Assembly (NCBI GenBank): GCA_036480375.1
Contig: JAZGGI010000024.1
Coordinates: 186,001 to 250,000, forward strand
DNA length: 64,000 nt
From: Candidatus Zixiibacteriota bacterium
GTDB taxonomy: Bacteria; Zixibacteria; MSB-5A5; GN15; JAAZOE01
Direction: 5' to 3'
Shown piece by piece: positions 16,299-25,506 of this stretch (its first letter is position 1; each line of letters starts with the position of its first letter). The notes beneath the pieces are model-generated. The model searched no databases. It was not told where the DNA came from and saw nothing but the letters and a program-made list of their open reading frames with translations. The translations under genes were made by a program, and so were the position numbers.

Positions 16299-19200
16299 AT
16301 GATGACAATGACAAAGAAACTATTTTTTTTAGGTTTTCTGGTATGCCTTTTCACCGCCGGTCAGGTCTTCGCGACAGCGCGTCACGTTGTCGGACCGGGC
16401 GCCGGATTTGGCGAATACGAGACAATCCAGGCCGCTCTTGATGACTGTATCAACGGTGATACCGTTCATATTCATGTCGGTGTGTATCAGGAAACCTGCA
16501 CCGTAACCGATAACGATCTCCTAATCCTCGGTGATGGCAGTGTCGAATTAATTGCACCGACCTATCAAGTCGGTACTGCTTTTAATCTTACCGGCACCGA
16601 TGGAGTCATAATGACAGATATGACAATAATGAGCTATGCCACTGGTTTAGGTGGATCCGGGGTAACCAATTTGTCCGTATCCGACGTGATCTTGGATGAT
16701 AACCTCGGCGGCGTCTCAATGAACGTGGCCGATGGAATGTTCGACAATGTCGTCGCGTCCAACGGCACCTGGGGATTCTGGATTTACTCCACCGGTTCGC
16801 TAAACGCTGACAGAAATACTCTGAATGTATGTCAGTCATTCGGTCATACCGGAAATGGTGTTGCACTTGATAATAATGCCGGCGCCTCTGCCATGGATAT
16901 GTGCGCTGTTAATTTATGCGATATTCATGACAACGGCAGTGATGGTATTAGGATTGCCGGGCAAACCACTAACGCGTCATTGACTGATAATACCCTGGCC
17001 ACTAACGGCGATGATGGTATTGATGCTACTGACGGGACTTCAACTGGTTTGACCTGTACAGGCAACGATATCTCAGGCAGCGGCGACGATGGAATCATTG
17101 TCGCTGGTGATGGTGCTGTGTCGGGCAACGTTATAAATGGAGGCGCTAGTGGTATTGTAATTGGTCCTTCAGTTGCTTCCATAGCAGTTTCCGGAAATGA
17201 CATTGATGGAGCTGTCGGCAATGGTATTACCGTTGCTGGTATGGTAATCGGTGCAATTTCCGGTAATGACGTTCAAGGTTGTGCGGTTGGTATTAATGTT
17301 GTTTTCGCATACCCCATGACAGGACATTATTTACGGATTCACACCAACTGCCTGAATAACAATGGCGTATCCGCAATGGATGTTAATCCATTTGCCTCGC
17401 CGTGGGACGTGCTATGGGAGTCTGTCAGCAACGTGGGCAACTTTTATTCGGATAATGTCGCCAGCTTGTCGGTGTTCCCGATTCCGGGCGGCGCCAACAT
17501 GGGTCGTTACGCCATAATGGCGACCAATACTCCGACTCCGGATAATGATGATCTGGCTCTGGGTGAAACCATGGTTGTGGATTTTGTCTATGATGCTGGT
17601 GATTGCGATCCGTTCATGGCTCTTAAGGCGGCTGATTTTGTCATTAGCTATGATGACGCCCTTTTGGATGTTGTCTTAATCGAAGCCGGTGACTATTTAC
17701 CGGGTGAAGTCGCTTTTGTTTATGACAATTCAACAGCAGGCACAATCGCTATCGATATCGGTAGTGGTGATTCCGAGGCCCAAACGGCCTCAGGAACTTT
17801 GGTTACTGTTACGTTTGAAGCCAAGGGTGACGCCGTCGGTGCGGGAAGCATAACTGTTGCTTCATCCTATAAGGATATGAACAACGATCCGATCCCGGCC
17901 ATGTCACCGGCGATGGCGTTTTCGGTCTCCGATCAGGTTTCTCCGTGGTTTGTCAGCACCGCTCTCAGCGGTTCGCCGACCGGGGACGATGTCTATTCGA
18001 ACGCTTTTGACATGACTCTCGATTTTGAACTGGGTGATGACTATTGCCTGTTGGGTCTCTATTATAAGATAGACGGTTTAGGCGGATGGATTCCTATAGT
18101 CTATCCGGGTGGAGCCGGCGTCTTAACCTATACCGGTTCACACCTCTTTGATATCAGCGCTCTCGTTCCGACCACTGGCGATCATACTTTGAATCTGCTT
18201 CTTTATGATTGCACCGCTTGGGGCACGAACCACGTTCTTCTTGACCTTGCTTTCTCGGTTGACAATACCGCTCCGGCGACTCCGGCGTTTGATCTTACTT
18301 CGCAGGATTGCGCCGAAGCTGGTTGGACGCACGTTGTTGGCGTAACTATCGATGTTACGACCGATTACAGCGCCGACCCGACCGATCAGGGCGAAGTACA
18401 GTGGGCATATAGTAGTGATTTGCGTCTGATTCAGCCGTTTGTGGCCTCATTTAACGTCGATCTGGACAACACCACCTATCCGGGTGATATTGTTCATACA
18501 CTTTATGTCCAGGTGACGGACGTTTATGGCAACAAGAGTGGCTGGGGCAGCAACAGTATTGAATACAATACCAGCGCCCCCGATAATTCGCTGTACTCCT
18601 TTAATGTCCCTACTCGGTCAAGATTTACTACGGTAAATGGATATGTCGAAAATTGGGGCAACTACGGCGCTACTATGTATGCCTATTCGATTAACGACGG
18701 CGGAGCCAGCTTGACATGCGACGACGCAGATTGGCAGGCTTGCTACTGGCCGATTGGAAATGCATTCCCATTCTCAGTCTATTTGGGAGACGATCCGCTT
18801 GACGACGGCGATTACGAAGTCTCATTTGCCGTTCAGGACGACGCCGGTAATGTATCCATAGTTGAATCGGATGTCATTACTCTTGATCGCACTGTTCCGG
18901 TTATTGAGAACTTTGTAATTTACGATCCGGATGGAAGCGAATGCTCCAACAACTGGAATCATAAATATGATCTCGGAGTTTCGGGCACGCCTAATCGCTT
19001 TAAAATGGGCGATGTCTCCGGAGCCGGTACCTATTCTGTGTTAGGTACGCCTGACTCAGTTGGCACCGACGGATTCACATACTATTCCGGAATGTATCTC
19101 TACACCAGCGGCGGTTCGCCGGGTGATGTTATTAGCGTCTTTGCCAGCGTTAAAGACAATGTTGGTAACGTTAGTGATGAAGCCGAAGCGACCAGCATGA

Positions 19201-21431
19201 TGATGTGGGGTACAACCAGTGTCGGTACTCTGGCGATTAATAGCGGCGATGTCTGGACTAATGATTTAACCGCTAATCTCGCTCTGACCGGCGCTACCAG
19301 CAACATTACTCATATTCGTATGGGTATGTCCGGTAGCTCGGCCGCAATGGTTCTAACTGGCGAGCCGTGGATTGAGTATGTTCCGGGCACTCATACATTT
19401 GATATGACCGGAGCGAATGAATGCAACTGGAATTATATCCATCTCGAGGGCAAGAACTGCTCCGATATGGTTACCTCTGTCCAGGCTTGGGACAGAATAG
19501 CAGTCGATACCGAAGCTCCTGTTATTGACCTCGTTGAGATTCGCGGTGGAGCGGCAAAGACCAGATATCTTAACAATCCGATAACTCTGACTTTAACCGA
19601 AAACTGTTACAGTGGTGTTCCTTACCAGATTAAGATTTCCGAAGATGGAACCTTTGGCGATCCCGCTAAAGGTGACATTGCCTATCAATCTTATACTGGT
19701 GCCGAAACGCATACTTTTGACGTTGGCGATGGCCTGCGAAAAGTATATGTAATGATAAATGACCGTGCAGGTGGCGAAGATCTTGATTCCGCTACCATTA
19801 TCCTCGATCGTGAGAAACCGACCGGTGTTCTGGAAATCGTAGGTGATCCTGCTTGCGGCGCGGCCGCCGGTTATACCTGTTCGCAGACTGGCAATACTCT
19901 TGAGGTTACCGCTATTTCCGGTGATGCTGTTTGGGTGAGATTCCGCAACTGCGCTCCTTCCATGGAAACATCATGGATAGCGATTACTCCTCCCACCATT
20001 TTCTATAACCCGTGGACCTTACATTCAGCGGGCGAAGGAACCAAGTGTGTGGAAATGCAGTTGAAAGATGATGCCGGTAATAAATCGGCTTGGATTTCCG
20101 ACGATATCATCCTTGATACCACGCCTCCGCTCTGGTCGTCAATGGGAAGCCCGTCATTTACTGCGGTGCCTTCCGAAGGTGACGGCAGTAAGAACGGTTG
20201 GCCGGCCAGTGTCGATCTAAGCTGGTCCGAGCATACGAATGCTCAGATGTACGGCGTAAACTGGCAACGAACGAACGATTATCCTCAATATGATGACGTT
20301 CTTCCGACCCATCCGCCGACCATTACATCTGACTTCGTTGGCGCTCATGATATTGCCGGATTAGAGCATACCTTTGTCGCCGAAGATATGGTTCCGGATA
20401 TTTATTACTTCAGCCTCTTTATCAGAGATGATGCGGGTAACTGGAGTACAGATTATCTGACGACAGAAGGCCAGAACTACTTCGGCGCCGACTTCAATGT
20501 GGACGGTGAGATTGAGTTCTCAGAATTCCTTACCATGGCTAACGCCTTCTATGCTCTTGAGGCTAAGACCGGTGTCTGGAATGACACTTGCGATATCGGT
20601 CCGACGACAACTGGAGATTATAATGGCTATACTACAGTCGATGGCAAGATTGACTTCGATGACTTCCTGATCTTCCTCTTCTCATTCGATGCCATGGCTG
20701 CTGAGAAGAGCATCGGTCGCAATCCTGTGATTGCCAAACCGGCCATTGGAGATGTCACTATCTCGGCTGAGATTCCTCAGGAATTCAAAGCCGGCGATGA
20801 TGTCTATGCGACAATTCGCGTCAATGAATCCGCATCGGTCAAGGCTCTCAGCCTGACAATGACCTATGATACGGATTTATTGGAAGCGGTCTCAATTGAA
20901 ACCGGTGAGATGTTTGATAATGACCGGGCGGTTCTGGTTAACCAGATCAATGGTTCCACAGTTAATATTGATGGCGCCATATTTGGTCAGGATAATCAGT
21001 TCGAATCATCCGAGATTGCGGTAATCAAATTCCGCGCCTTACAAGACGGCAGCTTCGAATTCTCAGAGCCTGAAATGGATTTGAGAGATTTCAATAATAA
21101 TCATATCGATGTTGCCTTTAGTTCGGTTTACTCATCGGGTGCATTACCTGAAGTATTTTCAATATCTCAAAACTATCCCAATCCGTTTAACCCGACAACC
21201 ACTATTGATTTCGCTCTTGCCCATTCCACCGAATGGCGAGTTGAGATATTCAATATTGTTGGGCAATCGGTTATGACCTTCTCCGGTAACGACGGTCCAG
21301 GCATGGTTAACATAACCTGGGATGGCAGCGACCATAATGGTGAAAAGGTTGCTTCCGGTATTTACTTCTACAGGGCCAGTGCGAATAACAATGGGTATGT
21401 CAAGACCCAGAAAATGGTTCTGATGAAGTAA
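16299..21431 (+). CDS. Very large secreted protein: beta-helix, two cohesin-like domains, dockerin-like region, FlgD-type sorting domain
   Basis: 1710 residues with a signal peptide (MTKKLFFLGFLVCLFTAGQVFA). GGGAAGG lies just upstream; ATGs at 16299 and 16302 are both possible. Domain order: a right-handed parallel beta-helix of pectate-lyase/NosD type (about 25-370; repeated NDGI/GNGI/DDGI turns); a cohesin-like domain (about 410-540; VISYDDALLDVVLIEAG); a series of Ig-like domains (about 545-1380) with VDNTAP/LDRTVP/LDREKP linkers; and an EF-hand/dockerin-like segment (about 1395-1465; DFNVDGEIEFSEF, DGKIDFDDF). A second cohesin-like domain (about 1480-1610) and the FlgD/Por module (NYPNPFNPT, GIYFYRAS, KMVLMK) complete it. 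It is probably a cell-surface carbohydrate-binding or scaffold protein. No catalytic residues could be assigned. It is one of a pair with the next gene. Confidence 0.88.
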   Translation: MMTMTKKLFFLGFLVCLFTAGQVFATARHVVGPGAGFGEYETIQAALDDCINGDTVHIHVGVYQETCTVTDNDLLILGDGSVELIAPTYQVGTAFNLTGTDGVIMTDMTIMSYATGLGGSGVTNLSVSDVILDDNLGGVSMNVADGMFDNVVASNGTWGFWIYSTGSLNADRNTLNVCQSFGHTGNGVALDNNAGASAMDMCAVNLCDIHDNGSDGIRIAGQTTNASLTDNTLATNGDDGIDATDGTSTGLTCTGNDISGSGDDGIIVAGDGAVSGNVINGGASGIVIGPSVASIAVSGNDIDGAVGNGITVAGMVIGAISGNDVQGCAVGINVVFAYPMTGHYLRIHTNCLNNNGVSAMDVNPFASPWDVLWESVSNVGNFYSDNVASLSVFPIPGGANMGRYAIMATNTPTPDNDDLALGETMVVDFVYDAGDCDPFMALKAADFVISYDDALLDVVLIEAGDYLPGEVAFVYDNSTAGTIAIDIGSGDSEAQTASGTLVTVTFEAKGDAVGAGSITVASSYKDMNNDPIPAMSPAMAFSVSDQVSPWFVSTALSGSPTGDDVYSNAFDMTLDFELGDDYCLLGLYYKIDGLGGWIPIVYPGGAGVLTYTGSHLFDISALVPTTGDHTLNLLLYDCTAWGTNHVLLDLAFSVDNTAPATPAFDLTSQDCAEAGWTHVVGVTIDVTTDYSADPTDQGEVQWAYSSDLRLIQPFVASFNVDLDNTTYPGDIVHTLYVQVTDVYGNKSGWGSNSIEYNTSAPDNSLYSFNVPTRSRFTTVNGYVENWGNYGATMYAYSINDGGASLTCDDADWQACYWPIGNAFPFSVYLGDDPLDDGDYEVSFAVQDDAGNVSIVESDVITLDRTVPVIENFVIYDPDGSECSNNWNHKYDLGVSGTPNRFKMGDVSGAGTYSVLGTPDSVGTDGFTYYSGMYLYTSGGSPGDVISVFASVKDNVGNVSDEAEATSMMMWGTTSVGTLAINSGDVWTNDLTANLALTGATSNITHIRMGMSGSSAAMVLTGEPWIEYVPGTHTFDMTGANECNWNYIHLEGKNCSDMVTSVQAWDRIAVDTEAPVIDLVEIRGGAAKTRYLNNPITLTLTENCYSGVPYQIKISEDGTFGDPAKGDIAYQSYTGAETHTFDVGDGLRKVYVMINDRAGGEDLDSATIILDREKPTGVLEIVGDPACGAAAGYTCSQTGNTLEVTAISGDAVWVRFRNCAPSMETSWIAITPPTIFYNPWTLHSAGEGTKCVEMQLKDDAGNKSAWISDDIILDTTPPLWSSMGSPSFTAVPSEGDGSKNGWPASVDLSWSEHTNAQMYGVNWQRTNDYPQYDDVLPTHPPTITSDFVGAHDIAGLEHTFVAEDMVPDIYYFSLFIRDDAGNWSTDYLTTEGQNYFGADFNVDGEIEFSEFLTMANAFYALEAKTGVWNDTCDIGPTTTGDYNGYTTVDGKIDFDDFLIFLFSFDAMAAEKSIGRNPVIAKPAIGDVTISAEIPQEFKAGDDVYATIRVNESASVKALSLTMTYDTDLLEAVSIETGEMFDNDRAVLVNQINGSTVNIDGAIFGQDNQFESSEIAVIKFRALQDGSFEFSEPEMDLRDFNNNHIDVAFSSVYSSGALPEVFSISQNYPNPFNPTTTIDFALAHSTEWRVEIFNIVGQSVMTFSGNDGPGMVNITWDGSDHNGEKVASGIYFYRASANNNGYVKTQKMVLMK

Positions 21432-21475
21432 GCCAAATATTTGATCAAAGCCTTGAGGGGGGTTTTGAAGCGGGT

Positions 21476-21510
21476 GAAGCGGTGCGGCGCATACGAAGCC
21501 GTACCGCTTC
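21476..21510 (+). terminator. Strong hairpin between the two large secretome genes
   Basis: 21476-21488 (GAAGCGGTGCGGC) pairs with 21498-21510 with a single mismatch and a 9-base loop. No T run follows directly (GCCGCAAAATTAG), so it may be a processing/stability hairpin or a weak terminator limiting read-through into the gene at 21564. Confidence 0.45.
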
Positions 21511-21563
21511 GCCGCAAAATTAGGAAAGAATAGACTACTTTTTTGGTTTCTGGAGGAAAGACA

Positions 21564-23918
21564 ATGTTAACAATGAAATCTTTGATTATCATCCCGATTG
21601 TCCTCCTTGTGGGGACGATTATGTGGGCGAGCGGGGATGTTGCGGCTCAATCATTATATCTGACGCCGGATTCGGTCAAAATATCGAGCGGTCAGTCAGA
21701 AACATTTGATATCGAACTTTGGGCCGACGACGCGGTATCGGGAATGAATCTCTATACCGTATATATAAATTACAATAAAGAACTTTTAGATTTATCTTAT
21801 CTGGCCGATTCGACATTTTGGATCTGCGCGGCTTTTAACGTCGATACCACCTGCCTCGATTCATTCTGCACCGATTGGTTTTATGATTCAATACCCACCG
21901 ATTCAATCTGCCTTACATATTTGGAGGATTCGACGTGCGTTGATTCAGTATATTTCGAGTGGTTGGTTGATACGTTATGCATCGATTCAATCTATGTAGT
22001 TGAAACTTATGACTCTACCTGCATGGATTCTGTATTTCTCGAATGGTGGGTTGATTCCACGGCAATCGATTCGATCTGTATTGAATGGCGGACTATAGAT
22101 TATACCTGTATTGATTCCATGTTTGTGGAATGGGAAGTGGATTCATCTGCCATAGATTCTCAATTTATCGAATGGGATGTTGATTCTACTGCCATTGATT
22201 CAGCCTGTACGGAATGGCAGGTCGATACTACCTGTATCGGAACCTGGACTTGTATTGAATGGGATGGGGAAACGTGTATAGATTCGGTGTGCTCCGAAGA
22301 ACAGATAGATTCCACCTGCATCGGCCTATGGGAATATACTGCCTGGGATTTGGATTCAACTTATATAAATGACTGGGTTATAATTGAATGGTTTGTTGAT
22401 TCCACCTATTTTAATGATTGGGTATGCCTGGAGTGGGACCCTGTTCAGGAATGCGTCACCTGGGAAGCGACAGCCTGGCATCTCGATTCAACTCTTTACA
22501 ATAATTGGCATTGTACCGTTTGGGATGTCGACACTACGGTCGTCGATGCGTGGGTATGTACGGAAGATCAATTCGACTCAACTTATTTTAACGACTGGAT
22601 ATGTCAGGCCTGGGATCCGGAGCATATATTTATCTGTCTGGGTTGGAATTATACGGCCTGGGACGTCGATTCGACCTGTGGTGGGGGTTATGAATGCACT
22701 TATGCCATTTATGATTCAACTTGCGTTGGAGATTCGGTAGAAGCAGATCCCGTTTCCGCCAATAAGATGAATGTCGATACAACTCAGTATCCCGTGGATG
22801 AGGGACCGTTGATGCATCCGCCTAATGCCGTAACAGTACCTTTTTATTCCCGATTTAATGAAGATTCGACCAGGCTTATTATCGAATCATTGATATTCTG
22901 GGAGCGTATCGCTGTTGACGGTCCGGGACATCTGGCGACTATTCATCTAAAAAATATTGGCAGCGGTATCCATCATATGACCATTGATTCGATTTATGTC
23001 AGCGATGTAGATGGTGTTGAATTACCGGTATCGGGAGAAGGGAGTGTTTTACTCCTAAACGCGCCGCCTCAGGAATTTAACCTGATACAACCAGTCAACC
23101 TGTTTGAAATGGAATTCGAAATAGGAGATTCCCTGAGTTTTTCATGGGGAGAAGCGGTTTCGTATTATGATTTGGATCCGATTATATACGAGCTACAAAT
23201 TTCGGATACTCCGGATTTCACTCCCGGGCCGGATACAAAAGTCTTTTCCGGAATTATCGGAACCTCGATAAAACTCGATGCCACCTCCGATCTCGGAGTG
23301 GGGCAATTGTATTGGAGAGTAAAGGCGATAAGTAGTTATGGAGCCGAGAGATTATCGACGCAAACAGATTGGTCGATCATTTTAAGCTCATTAATGCTTC
23401 CACCGGGAGAGTTTGATTTAACGATTCCTATTCATGACAATCACATTAATACTATAGACGGACAGGATGAAGAATTTAACTGGACCAAACCCGCTTCGAG
23501 TATTCCTGATGATACCCTGACTTACTTACTTCATATTTGGCTGGAAGACGAAGATCCTGAATTCGAAGACATAATCCTTGATAATCTGGATACGAATTAC
23601 GCTCCGATTCCGTTGAGCAATTTTGATCTCTATTTCGCCTATAATTGGAGAGCCAAATGTATCAATCGCGTGGGCTTATCGACCTGGTCAAGCCAAACTT
23701 TTAGAATGAGTTTTTACGTGAGAGGCGACGCCAATGTAGATGATAACGTCAATATCGGGGATGCGGTTTACATTATAAATCATGTTTTTAAGGGAGGGCC
23801 AGGACCGGCCCAAACTCTATACGGGGATGCCAACTGCGACGGAGAACTCAATGTGGGGGACGCTGTTTATTTAATAAATCATGTATTTAAAGGAGGCTCA
23901 CCCCCGTGCTCTGATTGA
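21564..23918 (+). CDS. Secreted dockerin-type protein with a long Cys/Trp/Asp tandem-repeat insertion
   Basis: 784 residues from the ATG at 21564 (GGAGG 7 bp upstream; the frame is open from 21543). A signal peptide (MKSLIIIPIVLLVGTIMW..) is followed by the first half of a cohesin-like domain (about 30-85; VKISSGQSETFDIELWADD, VYINYNKELLDLS). Residues about 88-390 are then about 20 tandem copies of a 14-15-residue unit, consensus D-S-T-C-I-D-S-V-F-x-E-W-x-V, with roughly two dozen Cys and as many Trp. The cohesin-like domain seems to resume afterwards (RLIIESLIFWERI, GHLATIHLKNIGSG). Two FN3-like domains (about 500-720) and two dockerin-like repeats (GDAVYIINHVFKGG) close the protein. I do not recognise the repeat. 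It follows the 1710-residue protein gene by 132 bp and ends at a strong terminator. Confidence 0.85.
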   Translation: MLTMKSLIIIPIVLLVGTIMWASGDVAAQSLYLTPDSVKISSGQSETFDIELWADDAVSGMNLYTVYINYNKELLDLSYLADSTFWICAAFNVDTTCLDSFCTDWFYDSIPTDSICLTYLEDSTCVDSVYFEWLVDTLCIDSIYVVETYDSTCMDSVFLEWWVDSTAIDSICIEWRTIDYTCIDSMFVEWEVDSSAIDSQFIEWDVDSTAIDSACTEWQVDTTCIGTWTCIEWDGETCIDSVCSEEQIDSTCIGLWEYTAWDLDSTYINDWVIIEWFVDSTYFNDWVCLEWDPVQECVTWEATAWHLDSTLYNNWHCTVWDVDTTVVDAWVCTEDQFDSTYFNDWICQAWDPEHIFICLGWNYTAWDVDSTCGGGYECTYAIYDSTCVGDSVEADPVSANKMNVDTTQYPVDEGPLMHPPNAVTVPFYSRFNEDSTRLIIESLIFWERIAVDGPGHLATIHLKNIGSGIHHMTIDSIYVSDVDGVELPVSGEGSVLLLNAPPQEFNLIQPVNLFEMEFEIGDSLSFSWGEAVSYYDLDPIIYELQISDTPDFTPGPDTKVFSGIIGTSIKLDATSDLGVGQLYWRVKAISSYGAERLSTQTDWSIILSSLMLPPGEFDLTIPIHDNHINTIDGQDEEFNWTKPASSIPDDTLTYLLHIWLEDEDPEFEDIILDNLDTNYAPIPLSNFDLYFAYNWRAKCINRVGLSTWSSQTFRMSFYVRGDANVDDNVNIGDAVYIINHVFKGGPGPAQTLYGDANCDGELNVGDAVYLINHVFKGGSPPCSD

Positions 23919-23988
23919 CGACGTAAAAAATAGGGATTAACATCCCTAACCCGCCCCTCGCAATTCCTGGTTTGTCTTTCCCCAGGAA

Positions 23989-24038
23989 AGCCCCTTTCGG
24001 CGCTGAATCACCATTCGGCGGCAAAGGGGCTATTTTTT
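23989..24038 (+). terminator. Rho-independent terminator after the Cys/Trp-repeat protein gene
   Basis: AGCCCCTTT at 23989-23997 pairs with AAAGGGGCT at 24023-24031, followed by ATTTTTT. It lies about 70 bp past the stop at 23918. Confidence 0.85.
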
Positions 24039-24458
24039 AAATTATCGGACATTTCCCCATCAAAATCACGTAATTTCGCAATAAACTTTTTAATCATAAC
24101 TGCCGATTTTATATATGGATCAAAGGAAAAGCTGCCAAAGTGTTGAAAATAAAGTGCTCTGATTTCTTTCCGAGTTAATAAGAACCTTGACAGAATTGAG
24201 TTTCGATATTAAAATGACATAACGGCTCCAGTAAATTTAATGGCATGCACGGGGTTTCAATACTTCCTAATGTCGTTCCCAGGTTAGGTGAGAGACCTCC
24301 GCATGCCTTAAAAAAAGTATAGATAAGTATATTCAATTGCCATTTTCGTCGAATCATTGCTTAAAATAATCATATTCCCTTAAAATATTTGTTATATCAT
24401 GTCCGATTTTTTCTTATAATCTCATAACTGATTAATCATATTATTTAGGATAAATCAA
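24039..24458. other. Intergenic region carrying the right copy of the 24-bp repeat
   Basis: 420 bp without a gene. The repeat copy at 24277-24300 sits inside a larger inverted pair, GGCATGC (24242-24248) and GCATGCC (24301-24307), so the whole 24242-24307 stretch could fold as one arm. The rest is AT-rich and featureless. Confidence 0.6.
24277..24300 (-). repeat. 24-bp dispersed repeat, right copy
   Basis: Exact reverse complement of 16058-16081. Immediately outside it lies GCATGCC, which pairs with GGCATGC at 24242-24248. See the left copy for the bracketing arrangement. Confidence 0.85.
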
Positions 24459-25424
24459 GTGCATCGTTACCCACATAACCCAATCTTAACCAGAAATGAT
24501 ATACCCCCAATCCAACCCCACTTGATTGATGTCAGTTCGGTTTTCAATCCCGGAGCGATAATTCATAACGGCAAAACGGTTTTATTGCTCAGAGTGCAAA
24601 ATCGGGGCCGGGAAACCTTTCTCATGAAGGCAAGCAGCCCAGATGGCTACAAGTTTGAAATTGATAGTCATGAGATAATACTCAACGGTATAGAGAAAAT
24701 AGAATCCGATATTTTTCATATTTATGATCCCCGGATAATATATCTCGATAGCCGTTATTACATCGTCGTCACGATGGATCTGGAATCCGGCTGCCGACTT
24801 GGTCTGATTGTTACCGATGATTTCGAAAAATTCGACTTTTTGGGCATTTTGTTTGACGAAGATTCTCGTAACGGAGTTTTGTTTCCGGATAAGATTAACG
24901 GCAAATATATAATGTTGGATCGACCTAATGTGATTCGAATGGTTGGCAACGCTCCAACCGGTTCGGCCATCAGACTCATGGAATCCGATGATCTTTTGAC
25001 TTGGTGGCAATCAAAAATCTTAATGAAAGGGAAAGAACATTATTGGGATGAACTTATCGGAGCCGGACCTCCGCCCATTAAAACCGAGCAGGGCTGGCTT
25101 TTGATTTATCACGGGGTCGCCACCCATTTTGCCTCTTCAAATATTTATCAAGCGGGTGTTGCCCTTCTCGAATTATCTAATCCCGGGGAAATAATATCGC
25201 GCGGCAAATATAATATTCTGGAGCCGCGCGAAGATTATGAACTGATCGGCCAGGTGCCCAATGTAATTTTCCCCACAGGGGCGGTAGTGCCCGGATTACC
25301 CCTCGGAGATACCGCGAAACGCAAAGACGAACTATGGCTTTATTATGGCGCCGCTGATACTTCCATCTGCCTTGCCACCGATAAAATAGGTGACTTGATC
25401 GATGCCTGCTTTGCCGGTTCGTAA
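24459..25424 (+). CDS. Glycoside hydrolase family 130 protein (mannoside phosphorylase/hydrolase-like)
   Basis: 321 residues from a GTG (AGGA 8 bp upstream). The five-bladed propeller hallmarks of GH130 are present: HNPILTRNDIPP at the N-terminus, FNPGAI with LLLRVQNRGR, and IYDPRI, in which Asp90 is the family catalytic acid position. NGVLFPDKINGKY, GAGPPPIKTEQGWLLIYHGV and a C-terminal LWLYYGAADTSICLA also match. No signal peptide, so cytosolic. GH130 enzymes mostly phosphorolyse or hydrolyse beta-mannosides, including Man-beta-1,4-GlcNAc from the N-glycan core; which linkage this member uses cannot be read here. It opens a same-strand run with CBM9-like, symporter, GH38 and PNGase F-like genes, which fits N-glycan core processing. 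Confidence 0.9.
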   Translation: MHRYPHNPILTRNDIPPIQPHLIDVSSVFNPGAIIHNGKTVLLLRVQNRGRETFLMKASSPDGYKFEIDSHEIILNGIEKIESDIFHIYDPRIIYLDSRYYIVVTMDLESGCRLGLIVTDDFEKFDFLGILFDEDSRNGVLFPDKINGKYIMLDRPNVIRMVGNAPTGSAIRLMESDDLLTWWQSKILMKGKEHYWDELIGAGPPPIKTEQGWLLIYHGVATHFASSNIYQAGVALLELSNPGEIISRGKYNILEPREDYELIGQVPNVIFPTGAVVPGLPLGDTAKRKDELWLYYGAADTSICLATDKIGDLIDACFAGS

Positions 25425-25506
25425 AAGGAGATCATAAAATTTGAATGATATAAAAGAAAAACGCCAATAAAAAAGGCAAACCGACACAATTTCAGAGGTT
25501 TCCGAT

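Noticed and set aside
22384-22740. 118-codon plus-strand ORF inside the Cys/Trp repeat
   Set aside because: It is a +1-frame shadow of the repeat DNA, itself repetitive, with no ribosome site.
21564-23918. Cys/Trp repeat region considered as an out-of-frame or spurious translation
   Set aside because: The frame continues without a break from a signal peptide and cohesin-like start to FN3-like and dockerin-like domains, so the repeat is in the true reading frame.
16058-24300. Segment between the 24-bp repeats considered as a transposon
   Set aside because: No transposase, integrase or target-site duplication was found, so only the repeats themselves are reported.
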